DNA of 14,632 nucleotides from contig DADO01000074.1 in NCBI GenBank assembly GCA_002509325.1, positions 8,963 to 23,594 on the forward strand. The letters are read 5' to 3'. The DNA comes from Methanosarcina sp. UBA402 (GTDB lineage Archaea; Halobacteriota; Methanosarcinia; Methanosarcinales; Methanosarcinaceae). Below the pieces are notes generated by a model that saw only the letters and a list, made by a program, of their open reading frames with translations, made no database searches and had not been told where the DNA came from. Below, piece after piece: positions 7,406 to 14,136 of the stretch. Numbering within the stretch: the stretch's first letter is position 1; each line of letters begins with the position of its first letter. The position numbers and the translations under genes were made by a program.

Positions 7406-8332
7406 ATGTCACTTAAGAACAGGCATGTTATCTCTGTTAAAGACTTTTCGCGGGAAGAAATCGACTACATTCTGGACACCGCAGAAAAGCTTGAGCCTGC
7501 AGCCAGAGGAGAAGAAAGGCTCAGGCTGCTGGATGGGAAAATTATAGCTCTTCTTTTTTTTGAACCAAGCACAAGGACAAGGTTATCTTTTGAGGCTGCT
7601 GTGCATAGGCTCGGAGGACAGGTTCTCCACCTGGGTTCCGTGGAGGCAAGTTCGGTAATGAAAGGAGAAAATCTTGCCGATAATATGCGTGTAACCAGCA
7701 ATTATGCGGATCTTATAGTATTGCGTCATCCTCTTGACGGATCGGCACGAATGGCTACTGAATTTGCAAGCGTCCCTATAATCAACGGTGGAGACGGCTC
7801 TGTGAATCACCCTACACAAACTTTCCTTGATCTTTTTACCATCCGTAGGGAGAGCCATCTCGAGGGCCTGAAGATCGCTATGGCAGGAGACCTGAAATAT
7901 GGAAGAACAGTTCATTCCCTATGCCATGCTTTATCCCTGTACGGAGCTGAAATGACTTTTGTTTCGCCTCCTGAACTCAGGATGCCCTCGGAGATTGTCA
8001 GGGATCTTCAGAAGAATAGAATCAGCGTAAAAGAAACTGATTCCCTTGAGGAAATTATTGGGGATGTCGAAGTTCTTTATATGACAAGGGTTCAAAAGGA
8101 ACGTTTCCTTGATCCTGAAGAATATGAAAAGGTTAAAAACAAGTTGAAGATTACAGGCGACCTGCTGAGTACTGCGGGTCCAAATCTCAAGATTCTTCAC
8201 CCTCTCCCACGTGTCGATGAGATCTTCCCTGAAGTGGATTCAACGCCTCATGCATGTTACTTCAAGCAGGCTTTCTATGGGATCCCTGTCCGGATGGCAC
8301 TTCTTGCTCTTGCTACGGGAGTGATTGAATGA
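7406..8332 (+). CDS. pyrB: Aspartate carbamoyltransferase, catalytic subunit
   Basis: This enzyme makes N-carbamoyl-aspartate from carbamoyl phosphate and aspartate, the committed step of pyrimidine synthesis, in the cytoplasm. The 308-residue length is normal for a catalytic chain. The carbamoyl-phosphate site FEPSTRTRLSFEAA (STRTR at 55-59) is intact, as are S83 and K86 in the SSVMKGEN loop, the LRHP segment (106-109), HPTQTFLDL (135-143), the aspartate-domain DLKYGRTVHSL (162-172), and HPLPRVDEI (265-273). The start at ATG 7406 gives the usual N-terminus (SLKNRHVISVKDF) and has a modest ACAGG site before it. The 3' end overlaps pyrI by ATGA, so the two are co-translated, as expected for an allosteric PyrB-PyrI holoenzyme. 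Confidence 0.97.
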   Translation: MSLKNRHVISVKDFSREEIDYILDTAEKLEPAARGEERLRLLDGKIIALLFFEPSTRTRLSFEAAVHRLGGQVLHLGSVEASSVMKGENLADNMRVTSNYADLIVLRHPLDGSARMATEFASVPIINGGDGSVNHPTQTFLDLFTIRRESHLEGLKIAMAGDLKYGRTVHSLCHALSLYGAEMTFVSPPELRMPSEIVRDLQKNRISVKETDSLEEIIGDVEVLYMTRVQKERFLDPEEYEKVKNKLKITGDLLSTAGPNLKILHPLPRVDEIFPEVDSTPHACYFKQAFYGIPVRMALLALATGVIE

Positions 8333-8799
8333 GAGTAAAACGGAACTTGAAGATCCAGGCAATTGAATGCGGAACAGTAATCGACCATATAAAAGCAGGC
8401 CAGGCTTTAAATGTCCTGCGCATACTTGGGATTTCCAGCGATTTTCGAGCTACTATAAGTTTTGTTATGAATGCGTCCGGGGCAAGGGGCAAAAAGGATG
8501 TTGTGAAAATCGAGGATAAGAAACTCAGCATCGAAGAACTCAACAGGATTACCCTTATCTCTCCGAAAGCCACTATCAATATTATCAGGGATTTTAAAGT
8601 AGTGCAGAAAAATAATGTTGTACTTCCTTCTTATGTTGAAGGCATTGTACGCTGCACTAACCCAAACTGTATCTCTAATAGCAACGAACCCATAAAATCT
8701 AAATTTTTCGTGCTTCAGGAAGATGAAGAAAGAGTAGCTCTCCAGTGCCTGTACTGTGAACACGTAATTTCGGAAAATATTGCCGAAAATTTACTGTGA
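8329..8799 (+). CDS. pyrI: Aspartate carbamoyltransferase, regulatory subunit
   Basis: This is the non-catalytic chain that binds nucleotide effectors and links catalytic trimers. The 156-residue protein begins RVKRNLKIQAIECGTVIDHI, which holds the N-terminal allosteric domain motif (GTVIDHI, then G-x-ALNVLRILGI). The C-terminal zinc domain has four cysteines, C109, C114, C140 and C143 (CTNPNC and CLYC), which bind the zinc ion at the contact with PyrB. The start overlaps the pyrB stop (ATGA at 8329-8332), and GGGAG in the end of pyrB serves as ribosome binding site. No truncation or missing residue was seen. No clear terminator follows; an imperfect hairpin at 8894-8919 lacks a T run. Confidence 0.97.
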   Translation: MRVKRNLKIQAIECGTVIDHIKAGQALNVLRILGISSDFRATISFVMNASGARGKKDVVKIEDKKLSIEELNRITLISPKATINIIRDFKVVQKNNVVLPSYVEGIVRCTNPNCISNSNEPIKSKFFVLQEDEERVALQCLYCEHVISENIAENLL

Positions 8800-8969
8800 A
8801 TGTTTCTGTGGAGAATTCTAAAACTAAAGATAGCTTCAGAAATACATCAAAATTAGAGGAGTATTAAAGGAGCCTGAAAAAATATTTGCTGTGACCGGAG
8901 GGATATTTTTCGATCCGGTTAAAGCATTCTTACTTCGATTGTTATATTAATTCTGCTCTTTTATCAGCA

Positions 8970-9449
8970 TTAGTAGCCGTTATTAAAGGCATCGAGTTTC
9001 TTATATATGGCTTCTCCAGATGGATACGTTGTGCAGCACGTGCATTCGCCGCAATATAAAAACACTTTCTGCCATGCATCACTGCTAGCCCTTACGTCAC
9101 TTCCAAGTGAGTTATTCTCCATCCATCTGTCGGCTTCCATAATTATGTCTATCTCGCAAGAGGGGGGGCAACAGCCGCTATTTATATTCAGTTTGGCAGC
9201 AACAAGTGCATTGAACATATTGTAGGTTTTGTCCCCTTTTACAGGCGTTCGCATTATTTCTATCGCTTCTTCCTTATTATAGTCCTTACAGCCAATGGTG
9301 ATCGTTTCTCCAGGCCAGTCATCAGGATGGTTTTTCCAGTAGCCAGGACTTTTACATTCTACGACATCACACGCTGCTGCAATTCCACTGAGTGCAATCA
9401 GACATACAGTTATCATTAATATTTTAGTAAGATACCTCAAGTTTTTCAC
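8970..9449 (-). CDS. Secreted cysteine-rich protein with GYWKNH motif
   Basis: The 159-residue product starts with a clear signal peptide: basic MKNLRYLTK, a hydrophobic core, then GIAAA before C27. The mature part holds ten cysteines (27, 32, 54, 93, 94, 98, 133, 136, 138, 139), consistent with disulfide bonding outside the cell. SPGYWKNHPDDW (34-45), IMRTPVKGD and the ALVAAKLNI helix (81-89) resemble a domain found in many secreted bacterial proteins with TQGYWKNHP, LLxTPxxG and LIAAKLN segments; this is recalled, not searched. AAAC at the cleavage site is not a good lipobox, and no C-terminal anchor is visible, so the protein is probably released or bound to the envelope in another way. 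The start is GTG at 9447-9449, with GGGAG overlapping it, so the initiation site is not ideal. The function is unknown. Confidence 0.8.
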   Translation of the reverse strand: MKNLRYLTKILMITVCLIALSGIAAACDVVECKSPGYWKNHPDDWPGETITIGCKDYNKEEAIEIMRTPVKGDKTYNMFNALVAAKLNINSGCCPPSCEIDIIMEADRWMENNSLGSDVRASSDAWQKVFLYCGECTCCTTYPSGEAIYKKLDAFNNGY

Positions 9450-9780
9450 TCCCGTGTATGTAATTATTTCGGGCTAAAAAGAAAAGAATTTGAGAATTAT
9501 TGGCAATGTTATATAATTTTTACCAAATAAGTCTTCATAATTCCTAATTAGCCTATTTTTCCCCAATCACTACTATTATTCTCAAATATTTAAAACCTTT
9601 CAATATATAATTTATTATTAAGTTTTAACCCGCCAATCTGTATGAGACTTAACCTGGGATTATTACAAAGGCCCATTATCTCTTTAAATGCGTGCTGAGG
9701 CGGTTTCTTCAGTGTGTATAGAAAGAGATATGAATTGGGGCGGAGAAATAATTAAGTACGCCTGAATCGGAGAAAAATTA
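9450..9780. other. Divergent AT-rich intergenic region
   Basis: This region lies between the secreted-protein gene and the second DUF5788-like gene. On the minus strand AAAATTATATAAC (about 9519-9507) is a good box A for the secreted protein. On the plus strand AATATATAA near 9601-9609 and a weaker GTGTGTATAG near 9713 are possible promoters of the gene at 9781. No gene longer than 12 codons with a plausible start was found. Confidence 0.5.
9507..9519 (-). promoter_or_regulatory. TATA box for the secreted GYWKNH protein
   Basis: Read on the minus strand this is AAAATTATATAAC, a good archaeal box A with A-rich BRE-like sequence before it. Transcription would start near 9485, leaving a leader of about 35-40 bases before the GTG. 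Confidence 0.5.
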
Positions 9781-10239
9781 ATGTTGTTGGAAGGAAAAAA
9801 TACAGAATATATCAACACTCAGGAACGAAATAAGCTCCTCTGGAGCCTCAGGAGTGATTTTGCCTGGGCAGGGAAGAAAATTCCTGAAAGCGTAGAAATC
9901 GATGGCAAGGAATATAGATTACGAGATCTGGTCCGGAAACTTGGAGAAGCCGAATTAATCGATCCAGATGAAGCTGCTGATATTAGAGTTCTTATCCCGA
10001 AACTCAGAGCAAGGGCAAAAGCAGACGAAGAACTGCTGGAAACCGAAGAGCTTACAAAAGCAGAAGCTGAAACTCTTTACGAGGAAGCAACTGGACTCTT
10101 GAGGGCTGCAATGGAGTTAAAGGACAGGCTTGAGGGAAAAGGAGGCGAAGGAAATGCTGACGAACTTAAAAGGATGCTCAACACCCAGAAGCTTGTGGAC
10201 GAAAAGCGCTGGCAGGAGCTTATTAAAAGCCTGAAATAA
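9781..10239 (+). CDS. DUF5788-like protein, copy 2
   Basis: A 152-residue charged, helical, soluble protein, paralogous to the product of 6831-7307. Shared blocks are ERNKLL-x2-LRS (15-24), W-x-GKKIPESVEIDGKEYRLRDLV (29-51), LTKAEAETLYEEATGLLRAA (91-110) and EKRW-x-ELIK (141-149). The two copies differ most in the middle and near residues 118-130, where this one has a GKGGEG linker. CGGAG at 9768-9772 is well spaced before ATG 9781. It has no visible catalytic motif and the function is unknown. It converges with the minus-strand membrane array, whose end is only 82 bases away, and the last codons form half of a hairpin that can terminate the array transcript. Confidence 0.78.
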   Translation: MLLEGKNTEYINTQERNKLLWSLRSDFAWAGKKIPESVEIDGKEYRLRDLVRKLGEAELIDPDEAADIRVLIPKLRARAKADEELLETEELTKAEAETLYEEATGLLRAAMELKDRLEGKGGEGNADELKRMLNTQKLVDEKRWQELIKSLK

Positions 10240-10264
10240 TGAGCTTATTGCATCTTTTTCAGGC
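10229..10264 (-). terminator. Hairpin terminator between convergent units
   Basis: GCCTGAAA at 10229-10236 pairs with TTTCAGGC at 10257-10264 (eight pairs), with an inner AATAA/TTATT stem possible. On the minus strand it is followed by TTTTAATA, so it best fits termination of the membrane-protein array. The left arm covers the last codons of the plus-strand DUF5788-like gene. Confidence 0.5.
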
Positions 10265-10321
10265 ATTTCCAGTCTCTTGAGTGTTATAATTTAGAGTAGT
10301 TCTTTCTCTGTCTTTCATTTT

Positions 10322-11089
10322 CTATTCATTCTCGTTTTTGAAAATCGCTATAAGTTCTTCAGGTTCTTTGGTATACAACCAGATTCTCAGGTTTGAGTTT
10401 GTGGTTACTTTAAGAGCCTGCTGATAAGGCGCCATGAGTTCGCTGTTGTAAAACATTATAAGGAACATTGTTAGTAATGCAAGCTGCCCCAGAAATTGAC
10501 TGAGTTCAATGTAGTCTGGAAATGACATTTTCAGATCGTACAAAGTTGTCATTATCTCTTTTTTAAAGTAAAGGGGTATCCAGATTACGTAAAGTAGGCG
10601 TATCAGCCAGCAACCGAAACGATTTCCTGTCCTTCTTATTGAGATTTGTTTAATCTCCTCTTTTTTGATCACAACTAACTTACGCATAGGTTTCTTGATC
10701 ATGATTTTTCCGGGCATTACTGTTACTGAAGCAGTATTTGGAAGGTTAAGAAATAACATGAGAGGCATAAGGAACATAATAAGGCCTGAAAAAATGACTA
10801 AATAAGAGCCTTCAGGAATACATGTCCAGAAAAATAATGAGACTATTATTGTGAAAAAAGTGATTATTAATACCCATAATACCCACTTCCCGTCAAAGAG
10901 GCTAACCCGCGCCTTAAGAATTCTACTTTCGTGCAGATCCAAGGGAGATGGTACTAGCTGAATGTTCCTATTTTCTAATTTAAAGTCAGGGTAATTGTCT
11001 TCCTCCCTTCCGTTCCTGAGGGAGTTTTTCATCGGGCACCAGCCCATCAATTTTTTGACCTGATCAAAAATAAAAATCTTAGCTGGCAT
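10322..11089 (-). CDS. KKLMGWCP-leader membrane protein with PH-like segment (array gene 7)
   Basis: A 255-residue membrane protein, last in the array transcript. The start (MPAKIFIFDQVKKLMGWCP, 1-19) is nearly the same as that of array gene 2, but the body is different. Hydrophobic helices lie at about 69-88 and 95-114. They are followed by a beta-rich, basic stretch at about 119-152 (SVTVMPGKIMIKKP, KLVVIKKEEIKQISIRR) that resembles the bacterial PH-like domains of membrane proteins. Further hydrophobic segments are at about 160-175 and 200-215. It lacks the YWEKKN and W-x-x-QM-x-x-YD motifs of its neighbours. It starts with ATG directly after the upstream TAA (TAAATG), with CGGGAG in the upstream gene as ribosome binding site. 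I recall such leaders under the name DUF1673. The function is unknown; the PH-like call is an impression from pattern only. Confidence 0.75.
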   Translation of the reverse strand: MPAKIFIFDQVKKLMGWCPMKNSLRNGREEDNYPDFKLENRNIQLVPSPLDLHESRILKARVSLFDGKWVLWVLIITFFTIIVSLFFWTCIPEGSYLVIFSGLIMFLMPLMLFLNLPNTASVTVMPGKIMIKKPMRKLVVIKKEEIKQISIRRTGNRFGCWLIRLLYVIWIPLYFKKEIMTTLYDLKMSFPDYIELSQFLGQLALLTMFLIMFYNSELMAPYQQALKVTTNSNLRIWLYTKEPEELIAIFKNENE

Positions 11090-11698
11090 TTATTCATTCT
11101 CCCGAATGATGTATGAGTTTTTCCACTTTCCATAGTTTTTGTCGAAATAAATCGTTCTGTGGTTCTTTTTCTGCCAATATATTAGCTGGAAATAATTAAG
11201 CCACATCCCGATCACTATTCCACCCATAAATGAAAAGGTTACTTGCAAATAAAAATTCTTTAACACATCTCCAGAAAAAATCCAATAAAAAAGTATTGCG
11301 TAGAAAATTAGGGTCATTATTCGAATCACTTTTTCCATGCCGGAATAATCGAGAACGAGTTCTTGTGCGAGAGTATCGTACCTATGCATCTGTTTTTTCC
11401 AATCAAAAACGAAAAAAATTACGAAAACGAAAAATCCGGCGAGTAAATAGGCTAGGTTTAGACCTAAGTGATTAATTGCCAGAGTATATATGAGTGTAAA
11501 TAAAATATTAATCAGGAGAGTATATGTACTCGTTTTCCGAATCCATCCGAGATTCTTCTGATCTCCATCATCTCCCTTAGCTCTATCCGGGATATCAGAT
11601 TCAAAAATTCCAAAGTTAGTTTGCTGTTTTGCTTCATGCGTTTTTGCATTCGGGCACCATCCCATCAGCTTTTTTATGTACTTTGCTTCCCGGTTCAC
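11090..11698 (-). CDS. KKLMGWCPN four-helix membrane protein (array gene 6)
   Basis: A 202-residue membrane protein of the array family. Leader MNREAKYIKKLMGWCPNAKT (1-20), then a hydrophilic tail to about residue 57. Four helices follow at about 58-75, 83-98, 125-142 and 150-175. Between helices 2 and 3 lies DWKKQMHRYD, a basic loop, and after helix 4 QLIYWQKKNH. Positive charges place the N-terminus, the middle loop and the C-terminus in the cytoplasm. The N-terminal 20 residues are identical to those of array gene 5, while the C-terminal tail (NYGKWKNSYIIRENE) matches array gene 1. The start is GTG at 11698, overlapping the stop of gene 5 as GTGA, with GGAGG encoded in the last codons of gene 5. 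The stop abuts the ATG of gene 7. Function unknown; probably DUF1673, from memory. Confidence 0.82.
   Translation of the reverse strand: MNREAKYIKKLMGWCPNAKTHEAKQQTNFGIFESDIPDRAKGDDGDQKNLGWIRKTSTYTLLINILFTLIYTLAINHLGLNLAYLLAGFFVFVIFFVFDWKKQMHRYDTLAQELVLDYSGMEKVIRIMTLIFYAILFYWIFSGDVLKNFYLQVTFSFMGGIVIGMWLNYFQLIYWQKKNHRTIYFDKNYGKWKNSYIIRENE
11640..11698 (-). repeat. Leader repeat, near-identical to 12254-12312
   Basis: The first 59 bases of array gene 6 differ from the first 59 bases of array gene 5 (12254-12312) at only two positions, and the 12871-12929 copy of gene 4 is similar over its first 35-40 bases. Related but more diverged copies begin genes 2, 3 and 7. This is a coding repeat spaced by one gene length. 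Confidence 0.85.
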
Positions 11699-12312
11699 AG
11701 TTCTACCTCCTTTTCTCCGAGAGCATACATCTTTTGGGATCTCTTTTCACTTTGTATATAAATTCTCATGTGATTTTTCTTCTCCCAGTAAAATAGCTGA
11801 AGACAGGCTCCCCACATAGTAAGAATCCAAGTTGCTGCAATAAAAGAGTACATTGACTGAGAGTTAATAGAAGAAGGTGTATAAGACAAGAAAACCATAG
11901 GTGGGAAACTCAAAAACAAAATTAGGGATAAGAAAACAAAGAAGAGTACTATTTTAGAGACATAACGAACAGTGGGTTTTTTTGCTGCGGCATCGTACTC
12001 ACGTATCTGCTTTTTCCAAAAAAGTAAATTTATCAGCAAAGAAAACAAAATGCCTAAGAAGAAGAACTCTGAATTTATACCTTTTAGGAACAGCATAATT
12101 ATGTAAATAGGAGTCAAGAAAAGGGTTGGGAGGAGTAGTCTGGCATCAAGCCTGGAAAAACGGCTCAGAGCTATTGGGCTCCTGGCTTTTTCTCCTCCAG
12201 ATTGATCATATAATTCAAAATTGACAGAGCTAATCCGGGATCCGGTTTCAAATGTTTTTGCATTTGGGCACCATCCCATCAGCTTTTTTATGTACTTTGC
12301 TTCTCGGTTCAC
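11695..12312 (-). CDS. KKLMGWCPN four-helix membrane protein (array gene 5)
   Basis: A 205-residue family member with leader VNREAKYIKKLMGWCPNAKT, a hydrophilic stretch to about residue 55, and helices at about 58-76, 82-98, 119-142 and 155-176. The middle-loop motif is WKKQIREYD and the C-terminal motif is YWEKKNHMRIYI, with tail GEKEVEL. It is closest to array gene 4 (RLDARLLLP, FLTPIYI and KGIN segments). The frame is open upstream, but the leader of all relatives, the GTGA overlap with the stop of gene 4, and the GGAGG site encoded by the end of gene 4 fix the start at GTG 12312-12310. The upstream ATG at 12429 would add 39 residues that are gene 4 coding sequence read in another frame. 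Function unknown. Confidence 0.82.
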   Translation of the reverse strand: MNREAKYIKKLMGWCPNAKTFETGSRISSVNFELYDQSGGEKARSPIALSRFSRLDARLLLPTLFLTPIYIIMLFLKGINSEFFFLGILFSLLINLLFWKKQIREYDAAAKKPTVRYVSKIVLFFVFLSLILFLSFPPMVFLSYTPSSINSQSMYSFIAATWILTMWGACLQLFYWEKKNHMRIYIQSEKRSQKMYALGEKEVEL

Positions 12313-12929
12313 AGTTTTCCCTCCTTTTCTCCGAGAGCATACAGCTTTTGCTGTCCCTTCTCTCTTTTCATATACATTTTCATATGGTTTTTCCTCTCCC
12401 AGTAAATTAGCTGGAAATAGAAGCCCCACATCAGAACCAGGGTCCCTGTAGTGAAGGAATACAGTGCCTGGTCGTTAAGAAGATAGGCTGCATGAGACGA
12501 GATATAGGGCAAGAAAGTCATGAGCAAACTAAAACCCAAAAATAGGAATAAAAAAACATAAAAGAATGTTTTTCTAAAAGAAGGAGAAACGACAGGATTT
12601 CTTTTCACGGCGTCGTATTGATGCATCTGCTTTTTCCAGCCGAGCAAATAGATCGGTAAAGAAAGTGCAAGGCCAAGAAGGAAAGCCTCTGTATTTATAC
12701 CTTTTTGAAATAGGTTTATATAAACAGGAGTAAAGAAAATTGGTAGCAAGAGTAGTAGGGTATCAAGCCTGGAATGCTGGCTAGGAATATTCAAACTTCC
12801 TGCTTTTTCTTCTTCTGACCGATCATTTGCTTCAAAATTAGCAGAGCTAATTTGAGATTCGGTTTTAAGTGTTTTTGCATTCGGGCACCATCCCATCAAC
12901 TTTTTTATGTATCTGGATCCCCAGTTCAT
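12309..12929 (-). CDS. KKLMGWCPN four-helix membrane protein (array gene 4)
   Basis: A 206-residue family member. Leader MNWGSRYIKKLMGWCPNAKT, hydrophilic residues to about 54, helices at about 57-73, 81-98, 121-141 and 157-176. The middle-loop motif is GWKKQMHQYD, the C-terminal motif is YWERKNHMKMYM, and the tail is GEKEGKL. The ATG at 12929 overlaps the stop of array gene 3 as ATGA, and AAGGAGGGAG in the last codons of gene 3 is the ribosome binding site. Gene 4 shares its core with gene 5 more than with genes 1, 3 and 6, which form another subgroup. No enzymatic motif was seen; the conserved cysteine at residue 15 is the only obvious reactive residue shared across the family. Function unknown. 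Confidence 0.83.
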   Translation of the reverse strand: MNWGSRYIKKLMGWCPNAKTLKTESQISSANFEANDRSEEEKAGSLNIPSQHSRLDTLLLLLPIFFTPVYINLFQKGINTEAFLLGLALSLPIYLLGWKKQMHQYDAVKRNPVVSPSFRKTFFYVFLFLFLGFSLLMTFLPYISSHAAYLLNDQALYSFTTGTLVLMWGFYFQLIYWERKNHMKMYMKREKGQQKLYALGEKEGKL

Positions 12930-13528
12930 AGTTCTCCCTCCTTTTCTCCAAGGACGTACAGCTTTTGGAACCCCTTTTCAGTTTTTATATAAATTTTCAT
13001 GTGATTTTTCTTCTCCCAGTAAATTAACTGAAGATATTCAAGCCACATACTGACCAAGAAACCTCCAATGAATGAAATCATTGCTTGAACGGCAAGTACC
13101 CCACCATTAGCTTTAATGTAAGATAGCACAAAATAAACCACTAACACGGTCGCGAATGTAGTAATTTTTCTCTTATTTGAGTACTCGGTAACTGGTTGTT
13201 TTATCAGGTTGTCATATCTTTGCATTTGAGTCTTCCAGTAAAGTATTGTGACTGACAGGGAAATAAAAGACCCGGCAAGTAAAAAAGTCATTTTTATGCC
13301 TGTTTGATAAAATACCAGGAGAGAGATAATAGTGAAAAAAGTGTAAACGAGGAGAGTTCGCGTACTTGCTTTCCGTAGCCAGCCGGGATTTTTCAGATCT
13401 CCGTTTTCTCCCCCTGCTCTGTCTGGAATATCAGATTCAAAATTTTCAAGGTTAATATGCTGTCTGGCTTCATGTGCTCTAACATTAGGACACCATCCCA
13501 TCAGTTTCTTGATGTATTTCAGAGCCAT
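12926..13528 (-). CDS. KKLMGWCPN four-helix membrane protein (array gene 3)
   Basis: A 200-residue family member with leader MALKYIKKLMGWCPN, hydrophilic residues to about 55, and helices at about 57-76, 80-97, 122-139 and 143-170. The middle-loop motif is YWKTQMQRYD, the C-terminal motif is YWEKKNHMKIYI, and the tail is GEKEGEL. The frame extends upstream to an ATG at 13657, but those 43 extra residues lie on gene 2 coding sequence. The family leader and a GGAG site 8 bases before ATG 13528 show the true start. Gene 2 ends 14 bases upstream. The region RAGGENGDLKNPGWLRK through QRYD is very close to array gene 1 at both DNA and protein level. Function unknown. Confidence 0.82.
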   Translation of the reverse strand: MALKYIKKLMGWCPNVRAHEARQHINLENFESDIPDRAGGENGDLKNPGWLRKASTRTLLVYTFFTIISLLVFYQTGIKMTFLLAGSFISLSVTILYWKTQMQRYDNLIKQPVTEYSNKRKITTFATVLVVYFVLSYIKANGGVLAVQAMISFIGGFLVSMWLEYLQLIYWEKKNHMKIYIKTEKGFQKLYVLGEKEGEL

Positions 13529-13542
13529 AGTTATTACTCCAT

Positions 13543-14136
13543 TCACGAATCTAAAATGTAGATCTCTGGTGTGTAATACCCTTCCAGAAGCACTATTTTT
13601 CCATTTTTCTTTTCCCAGTATACATCCGTAAGGTAATACAGAAAAGCTGTCAAACAAAAACCGGAAATAAACGTCAAAATGACTCTCCAGCCAAGCATTG
13701 AAGACTGTATAAGCAGTATTATCAGACTTAATATTCCAGCTATAGTTGTTAATTTATTTTTCATCTGAACACTTTTGCTGGAGTTTTTCACTTTATTCAA
13801 GAAATGCCAGTTCCAGATGCAAATAAGCAGGTTAAAAATTGCTCCTGCAATTAGTCCAAACGTGAAATCTTCATTTCTGGGAGTATATCCTAGAAATCCA
13901 ATTCCTAATATGGAAAAAAGAGTCAGCCCGAAGGATATAATTAATGCTCTGTTATGGCGTTTGTTCCACCAACCTGAGGGCGAAACTGGAGAGGTTCCAG
14001 CATCTTTCCCTTTGGACTGGTTATTCATCTTAAAATATTCTGAGTATTTGGAATGCTGGGATTCAAATGTTTTTGCATTCGGGCACCATCCCATCAGTTT
14101 TTTGATCTGATCAAAAACAAAAATCTTAATGGGCAT
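13543..14136 (-). CDS. KKLMGWCPN four-helix membrane protein, divergent body (array gene 2)
   Basis: A 197-residue member with the alternative leader MPIKIFVFDQIKKLMGWCPN, shared with gene 7. After a hydrophilic stretch (21-62), helices lie at about 64-83, 92-110, 128-147 and 151-170. The C-terminal motif is VYWEKKNGKIVLL. It lacks the W-x-x-QM-x-x-YD loop; the matching place has NWHFLNKVKNSS. The start ATG directly follows the TAA of gene 1 (TAAATG), with CAGGAG in the last codons of gene 1 as ribosome binding site. The pair gene 1-gene 2 mirrors the pair gene 6-gene 7: matching junction, different second body. Function unknown. Confidence 0.82.
   Translation of the reverse strand: MPIKIFVFDQIKKLMGWCPNAKTFESQHSKYSEYFKMNNQSKGKDAGTSPVSPSGWWNKRHNRALIISFGLTLFSILGIGFLGYTPRNEDFTFGLIAGAIFNLLICIWNWHFLNKVKNSSKSVQMKNKLTTIAGILSLIILLIQSSMLGWRVILTFISGFCLTAFLYYLTDVYWEKKNGKIVLLEGYYTPEIYILDS

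Noticed and set aside
8894..8919. Inverted repeat ACCGGA/TCCGGT after pyrI as a terminator.
   Set aside because: Six pairs with a 14-base loop and no T run on either strand; too weak to call.
8846..8950. Open frame after pyrI reading KIRGVLKEPEKIFAVTGGIFF and ending in LLRLLY.
   Set aside because: About 38 codons, no ATG, and the only GTG (8891) lacks a ribosome binding site at a proper distance; coding status cannot be supported.
9730..9765. Mini reading frame MNWGGEIIKYA that resembles the start of array gene 4 (MNWGSRYIKK).
   Set aside because: Only 11 residues, no good ribosome binding site, and the key KKLMGWCP part is missing; the likeness is probably chance.
12313..12429. Longer N-terminus for array gene 5 starting at ATG 12429.
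   Set aside because: The extra 39 residues overlap gene 4 coding sequence; the GTGA overlap, GGAGG site and family leader fix the start at 12312.
13529..13657. Longer N-terminus for array gene 3 starting at ATG 13657.
   Set aside because: The extra residues lie on gene 2 coding sequence, and the GGAG site plus family leader support ATG 13528.
11640..14136. Recurring ~35-60-bp direct repeats across the array, considered as CRISPR or regulatory repeats.
   Set aside because: The spacing is one gene length (about 600 bases) and each copy is the start of a coding sequence, so they are paralogous leaders.
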